From: ZC4RG30 sp035556135
GTDB lineage: Bacteria > Pseudomonadota > Gammaproteobacteria > Steroidobacterales > Steroidobacteraceae
Reading direction: 5' to 3'
Length of the DNA: 64,000 nucleotides
NCBI GenBank assembly: GCA_035556135.1
Contig: DATMFO010000004.1
Coordinates: 372,001 to 436,000, forward strand
The notes beneath the pieces are model-generated. The model did not search any database. It saw only the letters and a program-made list of their open reading frames with translations, and was not told where the DNA came from. This document shows positions 44,225 to 51,414 of this stretch, one piece after another. The position numbers and the translations under genes are program-made. Positions within the stretch are counted from its first letter, which is position 1; each line of letters opens with the position of its first letter.

Positions 44225-44494
44225 GGCGCTACGCTTGCCACGAGGCTTTGCCTTCTCTAATGCATCGGCCATGCGGGTTTGCCAGCCTGGCCCAGACGCC
44301 TTCCAGCTTGCGATCACATCCGGGGGCAGACGGAGTGACAAGAGTTGACGAGGTTTCTCGAGCTTGGGTCGTCCGCGGCGTACCAGCTTTTTGCCGTCAT
44401 AAAGGTCGGCGCCCTTGATCCAGTCTTCGCCCAACTCGGGCACTTCGTCCAGTTCAGGAGAAGTATGGACGGAACGTCTTCGCTTCGCGCTCAT
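44219..44494 (-). CDS. brnA: BrnA-family antitoxin
   Basis: 91 residues. The N-terminal half (SPELDEVPELGEDWIKGADLY, KKLVRRGRPKL) and the RHH-like C-terminal half (KPRQLLSLRLPPDVIASWKASGPGWQTRMADAL) match BrnA antitoxins. It neutralises BrnT and represses the module. The ATG overlaps the toxin gene end by 41 bp, and the stop TAA lies in the attC box. Confidence 0.9.
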   Translation of the reverse strand: MSAKRRRSVHTSPELDEVPELGEDWIKGADLYDGKKLVRRGRPKLEKPRQLLSLRLPPDVIASWKASGPGWQTRMADALEKAKPRGKRSAA

Positions 44495-44726
44495 GGCAGT
44501 GCCTCATGCTAATTACTCTTCTGGCGGTGCCGCGAGGAGTCCACGCCAACACCACCAATCGCGCATCCAGCCATCCAACCGAGATGAACCGCTCTTCCCC
44601 GTAGTCGTACCTCAGATCCGGCCGGGTGAAGTGAGGACCGGCAAAAACCTCCTTCGCTCGGAGCAGACCCAGGCCGCGGTCCTGAAGCGTCTGCAACCGC
44701 TTTTGGGGATTGCAGGTGATGCGCAT
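44454..44726 (-). CDS. brnT: BrnT-family toxin
   Basis: 90 residues: MRITCNPQKRLQTLQDRGL, then DYGEERFISVGWLDARLVVLAW, TARRVISMRHCHEREAKTF. BrnT has a RelE-like fold and cleaves RNA; toxin-first order with a following BrnA is the rule for this type II module. Position 5 has Cys where WDP is usual, a possible weakening. The cassette has about 53 bp upstream of the toxin ATG, presumably including its own promoter. Confidence 0.88.
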   Translation of the reverse strand: MRITCNPQKRLQTLQDRGLGLLRAKEVFAGPHFTRPDLRYDYGEERFISVGWLDARLVVLAWTPRGTARRVISMRHCHEREAKTFRPYFS

Positions 44727-44779
44727 CGCTTAATTGTAGCTACGAGAAATAGGACGTCAAGTCCGAACCAGGAGGCGCC

Positions 44780-44917
44780 GCCTAACTACCCAGCTCAGCG
44801 ACGGCGCGATGACACTGAAGCACGCGGGCGCGCCAGCGCTCGTGTGCTCTCGGCGCTTGGTCGCCCGCGGCCGAGCACTTTATGCCAAACGCCGTTCGCT
44901 GCAGCGCAGAGTTAGGC
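44780..44917 (-). repeat. attC site 12 (138 bp)
   Basis: Boxes GCCTAAC (44780-44786) and GTTAGGC (44911-44917), canonical with GCTTGGTCGCCCGCGGCCGAG in the hairpin. It follows the VOC gene at 44912. Confidence 0.92.
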
Positions 44918-45313
44918 GACACGTTGTTTGAATTGAAGTTGATTTCCCTCTGGGTCCATTCCGTCGATAACGATGAACCCGCGAAACGACCAGGCCTCTG
45001 AGTCTGGCCGTAGGCTGCCGCCAGCCTTGGTGGCAACCTCCCGCACCCGCTTAAGTGATTTCACCACGAAGGTTGGCTTTATGACTGCGGATTCGCGCGG
45101 ACGCGGCGGCTTAGTGATTTTTATGGCGGCTGCGATCTTGCGAGGAATCGCGTGCACTACGATCTCAACCCCTACAGCTTGTAGCAGATCGTGCGATGGC
45201 TCAGATTCGACGGCTCTGAGGCCCAGCACGCTTTGATAGAAGGCTGAGATGCGCTTCTTGCTCTTGGCGAAGAGAATCATTCCTTGTCGTGTCGTTGGCT
45301 TCCGTGATGCCAT
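44912..45313 (-). CDS. VOC-superfamily cassette protein
   Basis: 133 residues from ATG 45313 with an excellent GAGGAG site. VOC modules: MILFAKSKKRISAFYQSVLGLRAVE, then SAVIKPTFVVKSLKRVREV and IVIDGMDPEGNQLQFKQ. The final Asp-Pro-Glu-Gly-Asn is the standard VOC ending. It may be a drug-binding or glyoxalase-like protein; nothing specific is visible. The stop TAA lies in the attC box. Confidence 0.87.
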   Translation of the reverse strand: MASRKPTTRQGMILFAKSKKRISAFYQSVLGLRAVESEPSHDLLQAVGVEIVVHAIPRKIAAAIKITKPPRPRESAVIKPTFVVKSLKRVREVATKAGGSLRPDSEAWSFRGFIVIDGMDPEGNQLQFKQRVA

Positions 45314-45367
45314 ACCTCAGCTCCTCAAGAGGAAGACTCTTGCTACCTGAAACGCGGCACTAGTGTC

Positions 45368-45501
45368 GCCTAACTACCAAGTTCAGCGACCGCACGCCGG
45401 CCTCTCAGCACGCGGGCGCGCATGACCTGTTCGAGCACGACGCCCATCGCCCGCGGCCGAGCACTTTATGCGTCCCGGCTCGCTGCAACGCCTAGTTGGG
45501 C
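45368..45501 (-). repeat. attC site 13, GTTGGGC type (134 bp)
   Basis: Boxes GCCTAAC (45368-45374) and GTTGGGC (45495-45501). The interior uses AAGTTCAGCGACCGCACGCC and GCAACGCCTA, the second attC subtype also seen at sites 15 and 23; hairpin shortened to GCCCGCGGCCGAG. Confidence 0.9.
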
Positions 45502-45502
45502 G

Positions 45503-45823
45503 TCACGTGTTCGTAGACTCATCCCGGTCAGACAGAAGAAGTTGATCAAGCAGGCGCTCCCCTCGCACCACGTGAAGGATATGTACCACACCCTTCTCAT
45601 GCCTATAGATCACCCGGCAGGGTCTCTCGACTATCTGGCGGTATCGCCACCCTTCAAGTTCAGGCAACTTGGACCCGCTTAAAGGGTGGTCAGAAAGCTG
45701 GCCCACATGCTTCACAACGCGTTGGACCAGTGCCCTCGCGGCGGCGGGGTTGTGCAGGGTGATGTAGTCAGCAATCGCGTCTAGGTCACTAAGGGCTGGT
45801 TCCGTCCAGACTACTTCAGCCAT
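45503..45823 (-). CDS. ParE/RelE-family toxin
   Basis: 106 residues: VVWTEPALSDLDAIADYITLHNPAAARALVQRVV, then SGSKLPELEGWRYRQIVERPCRVIYRHEKGVVHILHVVRGERLL. This is a full ParE-type toxin with the conserved Arg strand and the R-H motif. It overlaps the antitoxin gene by 13 bp. Whether it targets gyrase or mRNA is not decidable here. Confidence 0.92.
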   Translation of the reverse strand: MAEVVWTEPALSDLDAIADYITLHNPAAARALVQRVVKHVGQLSDHPLSGSKLPELEGWRYRQIVERPCRVIYRHEKGVVHILHVVRGERLLDQLLLSDRDESTNT

Positions 45824-46068
45824 CGGGACAGGCGCTGCTCGGCTTGGGCATGGGACATTGTGCGCCCTTCCTCAATCGCCTTTTCACCCCGAGCGATGCC
45901 CTCCAGGAGCTTCATGCGGCGCTGCATCAACTCGTAGCTTTCTACGTCGACGAGGTATGCGCTGGGTTGTCCGTGCTGCGTAATGAGGATGGGCTCGCGA
46001 CTCCGCTCAAGGTCATCGAGCAGTTCGGTGGCCTGACGCTTCAAGGTGGTGACGAGTTCGGTACGCAT
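45811..46068 (-). CDS. Phd/YefM-family antitoxin
   Basis: 85 residues: ELVTTLKRQATELLDDLERSREPILITQHGQPSAYLVDVESYELM is the Phd/YefM DNA-binding N-terminal domain, followed by an acidic helical toxin-binding tail. It is first in its operon and has a perfect 20-bp palindrome just upstream of its start, the presumed autorepression operator. Confidence 0.93.
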   Translation of the reverse strand: MRTELVTTLKRQATELLDDLERSREPILITQHGQPSAYLVDVESYELMQRRMKLLEGIARGEKAIEEGRTMSHAQAEQRLSRWLK

Positions 46069-46070
46069 GC

Positions 46071-46090
46071 AGTGATACTATAGTATCACT
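46071..46090. promoter_or_regulatory. Perfect 20-bp palindromic operator of the Phd/ParE module
   Basis: AGTGATACTATAGTATCACT is fully self-complementary and begins 2 bp upstream of the antitoxin ATG. Phd/YefM dimers bind such palindromes. The TATAGTAT centre may double as the -10 element. Confidence 0.75.
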
Positions 46091-46112
46091 CCGTCAAGCA
46101 CAAGGCAGTGTC

Positions 46113-46250
46113 GCCCAACTACCAAGCTCAGCGACGGCGAGATGCCCTCTCAGCACGCGGGCGCGCCAGCGCTCGTGTGCGCTTGCGGCTCGGCCGCCCG
46201 CGGCCGAGCACTTTATGCCGAACGCCGCTCGCTGCAGCGCAGAGTTAGGC
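46113..46250 (-). repeat. attC site 14 (138 bp)
   Basis: Boxes GCCCAAC (46113-46119) and GTTAGGC (46244-46250), canonical. It follows the gene at 46307. Confidence 0.92.
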
Positions 46251-46306
46251 GACCGGATGGGACTCTCGACGAATTGCTCGTCAGGGTTTGATGTCATGGC
46301 CGCTTT

Positions 46307-46597
46307 CTACTCTTCTCGCTTATGGTCGTTCACCCGAAGCTTGCTCACATGAGAGTGCCCGACGTCCTCCTGCCAGCGGGAAATGTCCTCGCCGCGGACC
46401 GGGCGAGTCATGTATCCGCCTACTCCGATGCCAATGATAGCGAAGCCAGCTATGAAGCCCCACGGCCGAAGATCAGGAGTGAATAGAGAAAAGAGAACAA
46501 ACGCCGTGCCGACTAACCCGAACCATATCGCGACCGCGCGAATGCCTATGGTGAACGTCTTGGCGTAAAGCTCAAGAAAGCGCTTGTTTCGTAGCAT
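46307..46597 (-). CDS. Cassette two-helix membrane protein
   Basis: About 96 residues from ATG 46597, with GGGAA upstream. Helices at about 16-40 (IGIRAVAIWFGLVGTAFVLFSLF) and 46-66 (WGFIAGFAIIGIGVGGYM) are followed by a charged tail with several His. No family is recognised. A 56-bp stretch separates stop and attC. Confidence 0.65.
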   Translation of the reverse strand: MLRNKRFLELYAKTFTIGIRAVAIWFGLVGTAFVLFSLFTPDLRPWGFIAGFAIIGIGVGGYMTRPVRGEDISRWQEDVGHSHVSKLRVNDHKREE

Positions 46598-46628
46598 TCT
46601 GATTTCCCGCAAAGCGGTGAGCGAGGTC

Positions 46629-46764
46629 GCCTAACTACCAAGTTCAGCGACCGGGCGCGGCGCTTCAGCACGCGGGCGCGCCAGCGCTCGTGTGCGCTCT
46701 GCGCTCGGCCGCCCGCGGCCGAGCACTTTATGGTGGGCCGGCTCGCTGCAACGCCTAGTTGGGC
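46629..46764 (-). repeat. attC site 15, GTTGGGC type (136 bp)
   Basis: Boxes GCCTAAC (46629-46635) and GTTGGGC (46758-46764), interior AAGTTCAGCGACCGGGCGCG and GCAACGCCTA. It follows the gene at 46771. Confidence 0.9.
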
Positions 46765-46770
46765 GACACG

Positions 46771-47160
46771 TCACATGGGGTACCACTGCGCACAATCCTC
46801 ACTCGAAAGCGGCCATGATTCTCGACCTTTCATCCTTGGCCTGTCGGGTGTTGGAAACGTCACCGTAAATCGCAGAGGATTTCCGGGCACCGATGCAGCG
46901 GCCACGTATTCCTCGTTCCGATGCTTCATCATGAAACAGAGACTTCGGAGCAGATGTCCTTGGTCGGGTACGCGCCTCGGTGGGTCATAGGACATTTCAA
47001 CCAGTGAGCTAGCGCCAGATTGTTCGAGCTCTTTGAACGTCATACTGAAGGCCGGCATTCCGGCGCTCGATGAACTTATCGTGACGGCAAAGAGACTAGA
47101 GTCGCCGGCGATTACGAGCGCAGGAAGCAGGACCAAGGCGGACGCTATCGTTGATCTCAT
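46771..47160 (-). CDS. Exported cassette protein of unknown function
   Basis: 129 residues with a signal peptide (MRSTIASALVLLPALVIAG). The mature part contains FSMTFKELEQSGASSLVEM, RFTVTFPTPDRPRMKG and a C-terminal CAQWYPM. It is not recognised. The start ATG lies about 32 bp from the upstream attC core box. Confidence 0.65.
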   Translation of the reverse strand: MRSTIASALVLLPALVIAGDSSLFAVTISSSSAGMPAFSMTFKELEQSGASSLVEMSYDPPRRVPDQGHLLRSLCFMMKHRNEEYVAAASVPGNPLRFTVTFPTPDRPRMKGRESWPLSSEDCAQWYPM

Positions 47161-47191
47161 GGCTGCTCACCCTTGGGCAAAGCGCAGTGTC

Positions 47192-47329
47192 GCCCAACTA
47201 CCCAGCTCAGCGACGGCGAGATGACGCTGAAGCACGCGGGCGCGCCAGCGCTCGGGTGCGCTTGCGGCTCGGCCGCCCGCGGCCGAGCACTTTATGCCGA
47301 ACGCCGCTCGCTGCAGCGCAGAGTTATGC
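47192..47329 (-). repeat. attC site 16 (138 bp)
   Basis: Boxes GCCCAAC (47192-47198) and GTTATGC (47323-47329); the right box departs from the GTTRRRY rule at one position (T). It follows the gene at 47351. Confidence 0.9.
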
Positions 47330-47350
47330 GCCGCGACGCCTGCGCCACTC

Positions 47351-47764
47351 TTATGGACTCTTAAGTTGTGCAAACCGCCTACCCTCTGGATCCCATTCGA
47401 TAGTTATCGCGTCCATGGCGCCGTTCGCCGCTTTTCTGACCCTGCAGCACTCAATGGTGACGTATTGGGGTCTCTGTGCCGTAACGAAGAACCCTCGAGA
47501 CCCATCGTCGTGAATCCTGGCATCGACTTGGCCGCTGCCTAAATATAGGGCCGTTCGTTCGACGCGATAGAGAACAAGAGCGTCGGCGGACGTCGCGCTT
47601 CTAACTTCGAGCCGAGAGTAGGCGTCAGAGGTATTGGGCTCGCGGAAGCCGTACAGGTATCCAACCGCTGCGTTGTCTGCGACAAATGTGTGCAGCAGCA
47701 CTGGACTGGGCTGCGCAGCGTACGCGGCACCGGCCAGCAGCAGGAGTCCGAGAGTTTTCAGCAC
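47351..47764 (-). CDS. Exported cassette protein of unknown function
   Basis: About 137 residues from GTG 47764, placed just inside the cassette; the frame is open farther upstream only because it reads through the attC. A signal peptide (LKTLGLLLLAGAAYAAQ) is followed by FVADNAAVGYLYGF, DARIHDDGSRGFFV and a vicinal Cys pair (IECCRVRK). No family is recognised. Confidence 0.62.
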   Translation of the reverse strand: MLKTLGLLLLAGAAYAAQPSPVLLHTFVADNAAVGYLYGFREPNTSDAYSRLEVRSATSADALVLYRVERTALYLGSGQVDARIHDDGSRGFFVTAQRPQYVTIECCRVRKAANGAMDAITIEWDPEGRRFAQLKSP

Positions 47765-47780
47765 AACAGTGACCCGTGGC

Positions 47781-47918
47781 GCATAACTACCCAGCTCAGC
47801 GACGGCGCGATGAGCTTTCAGCACGCGGGCGCGCCAGCGCTCGTGTGCGCTCTGCACTCGGCCGCCCGCGGCCGAGCACTTTATGCCAAACGCCGCTCGC
47901 TGCAGCGCAGAGTTAGGC
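47781..47918 (-). repeat. attC site 17 (138 bp)
   Basis: Boxes GCATAAC (47781-47787) and GTTAGGC (47912-47918), canonical interior. Its left box carries the complement of the variant in site 16 (GTTATGC), as expected when a cassette boundary is inherited. It closes non-coding cassette C. Confidence 0.92.
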
Positions 47919-48397
47919 GACGACCTCAAACACGAACTCCTGCATGTGTGGGCACTGCTTTCAAACCTCGCCACCGCTTACCCTTGGGCCGGGCGGGATT
48001 TCTAACAACGGGCCACGGCTTGTAATGACGGCACCGATCATGCCGCCGCGTGCGCAGCGGCGCAATGCACCAGGAACCTATGACCGGCAACGAGGCCAGT
48101 AAGAAGGCGGAGGTGAGCTGCCGGCCAGATGACAGTTGTGGTTATGGGACTAAGACCGTTGCCCCATGATTCATGCAGTTTATCGCTGACCGTCTTCTAT
48201 CGGAGAGCTCGCCGACATTTCCGGTCGGCAATGCGGGCACGACGGTTTCCCCTTTCAGACGGCGAGAGGCTTCAAATGACGCCGATGGCAGTGCCGGTTG
48301 GAGCGCCGCGGTCGACGGGCGGGACCCTCCGCGAAGCTTCTTGGGACCTCACGACCCGCACCACCAAAACCATTCCTGTTCTGACGGGAGAATAGTC
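47919..48397. other. Non-coding cassette C (family nc, copy 3)
   Basis: 479 bp without a credible gene. It starts GACGACCTCAAACACGA like copies E and F and shares CTCCTGCATGTGTGGGCACT, ACAACGGGCCACGGCTTGT and GACCCTCCGCGAAGCTTCTT with them. The hairpin is at 48040-48064, and GCAGTTTAT replaces GCACTTTAT at 48175-48183. Confidence 0.75.
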
Positions 48398-48535
48398 GCC
48401 TAACTACTAAGCTCAGCGACGGCGCGCCGGCGCTGAAGCACGCGGGCGCGCCAGCGCTCGTGTGCTCTCGACGCTCGGCCGCCCGCGGCCGGGCACTTTA
48501 TGCCAATCGCCGATCGCTGCAGCGCCAAGTTAGGC
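48398..48535 (-). repeat. attC site 18 (138 bp)
   Basis: Boxes GCCTAAC (48398-48404) and GTTAGGC (48529-48535); small changes in the interior (GGGCACTTTATG, GATCGCTGCAGCGCCAA). It closes non-coding cassette D. Confidence 0.92.
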
Positions 48536-49025
48536 GATGGACTCAAATTCAAGGAATGCATGTTGCGAGCTATCTGTTCGATCATCGCTCTCGCCTTCCC
48601 TTCTGGCTCTTGAAATCCCTGATCGAAGCGTCTTGGCCGCTCAGCGGCATGCCGATCATGCCGCCGCAGTTGCAGCGGCGCAATGGCGCAACCTGAACCT
48701 TTGGACGGCAGGACGCTGGCAGAAAGGAGTAGTCGCCCCAAGCCGGCCATAGGTGCCGTTTGCGGACAGAACCTGGAGATCGTTGCCCGCACTGTCATGC
48801 ACTTTATCGATGCCCGTTGACCGAGGATCGTAGAGCTCGCCGGGCCGGCAATGCGGGCAAGGCCTTGACCCTTTGGGCGGCTGGAGGTTACTGACGTGGC
48901 CGATGGCAGAACGGTTGGGCGCCGCGGGCAACAAGGTAGCTCAATCGCTGATCGGTAGTTGCTCACGACACGCACTTCGACGGCTACTGTCTTGAAGTGC
49001 ACCGCGCATGTTATGAAGCTCCGTC
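48536..49025. other. Non-coding cassette D (family nc, copy 4)
   Basis: 490 bp, the most diverged copy. It retains the order of family elements: GACTCAAATTCAAG start, hairpin at 48659-48682 (GCCGC...GCGGC, loop AGTTGCA), CATGCACTTTATCGATG (element 48799-48807), CCGGCAATGCGGGCA. A long minus-strand frame (48400-49002) is open but runs into the attC and lacks a plausible start signal. Confidence 0.7.
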
Positions 49026-49163
49026 GCCTAACTACCCAGCTCAGCGACGGCGAGATGACCTCTCAGCACGCGGGCGCGCCAGCGCTCGTGTGCGCTCTCG
49101 GCTCGGCCGCCCGCGGCCGGGCACTTTATGCCGAACGCCGCTCGCTGCAGCGCAGAGTTAGGC
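49026..49163 (-). repeat. attC site 19 (138 bp)
   Basis: Boxes GCCTAAC (49026-49032) and GTTAGGC (49157-49163), canonical. It closes non-coding cassette E. Confidence 0.93.
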
Positions 49164-49639
49164 GACGACCTCAAACCAAGCTCCTGCATGTGTGGGCACC
49201 GTCCTTGAACCTGGCCATCGCTTACCCTTGGGCCGTGCGGGATCTTCAACAACGGGCCACGGCTTGTGATGGCTGCACTGATCATGCCGTCGCGTGCGCA
49301 GCGGCGCAATGCACCAGGAACCTATGACCAGCAACCCGGTCAGCAGAATGGCGAAGGGGGCCTGCCGGCCAGATGAGAGTTGGGGTGATGGGACGAAGAC
49401 CGTTGACCCATGATTTATGCACTTTATCGCTAACCGTTTTCTACTGGAGAGCTCACCGACCTTTCCGGCCGGCTATGCGGGCACGACGTTTCCCCTTCAG
49501 ACGGCGAGAGGCTTCAGACGATGCCGATAACTGTACCGGTTGATGCGCCGCGGTCGAAATGCGAGACCCTCCGCGAAGCTTCTTGGGACCTCACGACACG
49601 CACCACTAAAACCATTCCCGTTCTGGCCGGAGAATAGTC
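49164..49639. other. Non-coding cassette E (family nc, copy 5)
   Basis: 476 bp, very close to copies C and F. The hairpin (49284-49309) has GCCGTCGC against GCGGCGC, so one pair becomes G-U if read from the plus strand. The GCACTTTAT element is at 49419-49427. No gene is seen on either strand. Confidence 0.75.
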
Positions 49640-49777
49640 GCCTAACTACTAAGCTCAGCGACGGCGAGATGACCTCTCAGCATGCGGGCGCGCCGGCGCT
49701 CGTGTGCTCTCGGCGCTCGGCCGCCCGCGGCCGAGCACTTTATGCCAAACGCCGCTCGCTGCAGCGCATGGTTAGGC
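49640..49777 (-). repeat. attC site 20 (138 bp)
   Basis: Boxes GCCTAAC (49640-49646) and GTTAGGC (49771-49777); interior has CATG in place of CAGA before the right box. It follows the gene at 49796. Confidence 0.92.
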
Positions 49778-49795
49778 GGCACCAAGGACGGCACT

Positions 49796-50149
49796 TTAGT
49801 TGCCCTCTCTCTGCTCGATTTCCTTTACGAGTTTGATCTGCTTTTCGACCTCAGGGTGGTCATTCCCATGCCGCCTTCGCAACTCAGCTAGGCGCGCGCG
49901 AGCGGATTGAAGTTCCGACAAAGATTGACCATTCGATGCTTCAGACGGGTCGACGCCAGGCGCCGATTTGTGTGCTTCGATTCGTCGGAGCAATCTCACG
50001 ACGTCCGGGTGCTGATCGGAATAGATTTCTCGAAGCTTCGTCAGTTCTGCCTCCATGGCGCGCAAATCTGCTTCACCACCCATCTGGGAGAAGCCGCCAG
50101 GCGAGAACGTAAGCGTGGCCGCCGCGAACAGAACATTGGCCATTTTCAT
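49796..50149 (-). CDS. Exported coiled-coil-like cassette protein
   Basis: 117 residues with a short signal peptide (MANVLFAAATLTFSPGGFSQ). Two repeated helical units, ELTKLREIYSDQHPDVVRLLRRIEA and RLAELRRRHGNDHPEVEKQIKLVKE, share the pattern L-R-x5-HP-[DE]-V. The same pattern is found in the periplasmic coiled coil of Wzz/GNVR chain-length regulators (YTDKHPDV). This suggests a stand-alone periplasmic helical hairpin. It has no transmembrane anchor beyond the signal. Confidence 0.68.
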   Translation of the reverse strand: MKMANVLFAAATLTFSPGGFSQMGGEADLRAMEAELTKLREIYSDQHPDVVRLLRRIEAHKSAPGVDPSEASNGQSLSELQSARARLAELRRRHGNDHPEVEKQIKLVKEIEQREGN

Positions 50150-50236
50150 TCTCAGACCTCACGAGACTGGATGTGGAAATCTGTCAATGGGTCGCGTCAT
50201 TCGTTCTGCAAATTCCAGCACAGTTCGTGACGTGCC

Positions 50237-50399
50237 GCCTAACTACCCAGCTCAGCGACCGGCCACCCTCTGCGCGTGCAGCGCGCGGGCGCACAGCGTT
50301 GGCCCGTAAAGTGATGGTGCGCGCCCGCGCGCCAGCACTTTATGGTTCCCAAGTCGGGCACTTTATGTGTCCCCGGTTCGCTGCAGCGCAGAGTTAGAT
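50237..50399 (-). repeat. attC site 21, long type (163 bp)
   Basis: Boxes GCCTAAC (50237-50243) and GTTAGAT (50393-50399). Its interior resembles site 5: GGCGCACAGCG, GTGATGGTGCGCGCCCGCGC and two CACTTTATG copies. Confidence 0.88.
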
Positions 50400-50801
50400 G
50401 GCACTTTCGCCGACGTTCCTCGTCTCGATGAGGAATTTCATCTTGTGGCTTGCCACGTATCCTGCACCGATCACTAGTAGCACCGCAATCAGCCATTGTT
50501 CGTTAAGGAACGCCCAGCTGAGGGCCCCTGTAAATGGGCGGGAAAGGGCTCCGAGCGCCAGCCACATTAGAGTGACCAAGAGCACACCCTTCACGTTCTC
50601 AGCCAACCGTCCACCCAGAAGGAGTAGAGCAGCCGCGACCACTGTGCCTGCGTATAGGGGCCATGGAATGTGGGGTTGGTTCAGGAACCCCTTGAGCATG
50701 AGAGCCAGGAACAGGAACGACATGTAAAGCCATCCAGCTGTCGCCAATGCATTGGCCAGACGGATCCGAGACGGGGTAGGCGAAGTTGTGTCCAGTGCCA
50801 T
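50394..50801 (-). CDS. Cassette membrane protein
   Basis: 135 residues with four hydrophobic helices (LANALATAGWLYMSFLFLALML, WPLYAGTVVAAALLLLGG, GVLLVTLMWLALGALS, WLIAVLLVIGAGYVAS). ATG 50801-50799 overlaps the neighbouring attC core box (GTTAGATGG), so the start codon is part of the recombination site; TAA at the other end is also in a core box. No family is recognised. Confidence 0.68.
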   Translation of the reverse strand: MALDTTSPTPSRIRLANALATAGWLYMSFLFLALMLKGFLNQPHIPWPLYAGTVVAAALLLLGGRLAENVKGVLLVTLMWLALGALSRPFTGALSWAFLNEQWLIAVLLVIGAGYVASHKMKFLIETRNVGESAI

Positions 50802-50937
50802 CTAACTACCCAGCTCAGCGACGGCGAAATGCCCCCACAGCACGCGGGCGCGCCAGCGCTCGTGTGCGCTTTCGGCTCGGCCGCCCGCGGCCGAGCACTT
50901 TATGCCGAACGCCGCTCGCTGCAGCGCAGAGTTAGGC
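50800..50937 (-). repeat. attC site 22 (138 bp)
   Basis: Boxes ATCTAAC (50800-50806) and GTTAGGC (50931-50937), canonical interior. The variant left box matches the GTTAGAT of site 21, as expected for one inserted cassette. It closes non-coding cassette F. Confidence 0.92.
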
Positions 50938-51414
50938 GACGACCTCAAACACGAGCTCCTGCATGTGTGGGCACTGCCTTCGAACCTGGCCACCGCTTTC
51001 ACTTGGGCCGTGCGGGACCTTCAACAACGGGCCACGGCTTGTGATGGCTGCACGGATCATGCCGTCGCGTGCGCAGCGGCGCAATGCACCGGACACCTAT
51101 GACCCGCAGCCCGGCCAGCAGAAAGGCGAAGGGGACCTGCCGGCCAGGTGACGGTCGGGGTTGTGGGACGAAGACCATTGCGCTTTCAACCATGCACTTT
51201 ATCGCTGACCGTTTTCTACCGCAGAGCTCGCTGACCCTTCCGGCCGGCAATGCGGGCACAACGCTTCTCCTTCGGACGGCTGGAGGCTTCAGACGATGCC
51301 GATAGCGGTGTCGGTTGGAGCGCCGCGGTCGACGGGCGAGACCCTCCGCGAAGCTTCTTGGAACCTTACGACCCGCACAACCCAGACCATTCCTGTTTTG
51401 ATGGAAGAATAGTC
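50938..51414. other. Non-coding cassette F (family nc, copy 6)
   Basis: 477 bp, close to copies C and E. The hairpin (51059-51085) shares the C-to-T change with copy E; the GCACTTTAT element is at 51194-51202. A minus-strand frame (50999-51442) begins inside the next attC, is Arg/Pro-rich and has no counterpart in the other copies, so I reject it as a gene. Confidence 0.75.

Noticed and set aside
48400..49002. 200-codon minus-strand frame in non-coding cassette D
   Set aside because: Extends through the whole attC, no ribosome site, no counterpart in other copies of the family.
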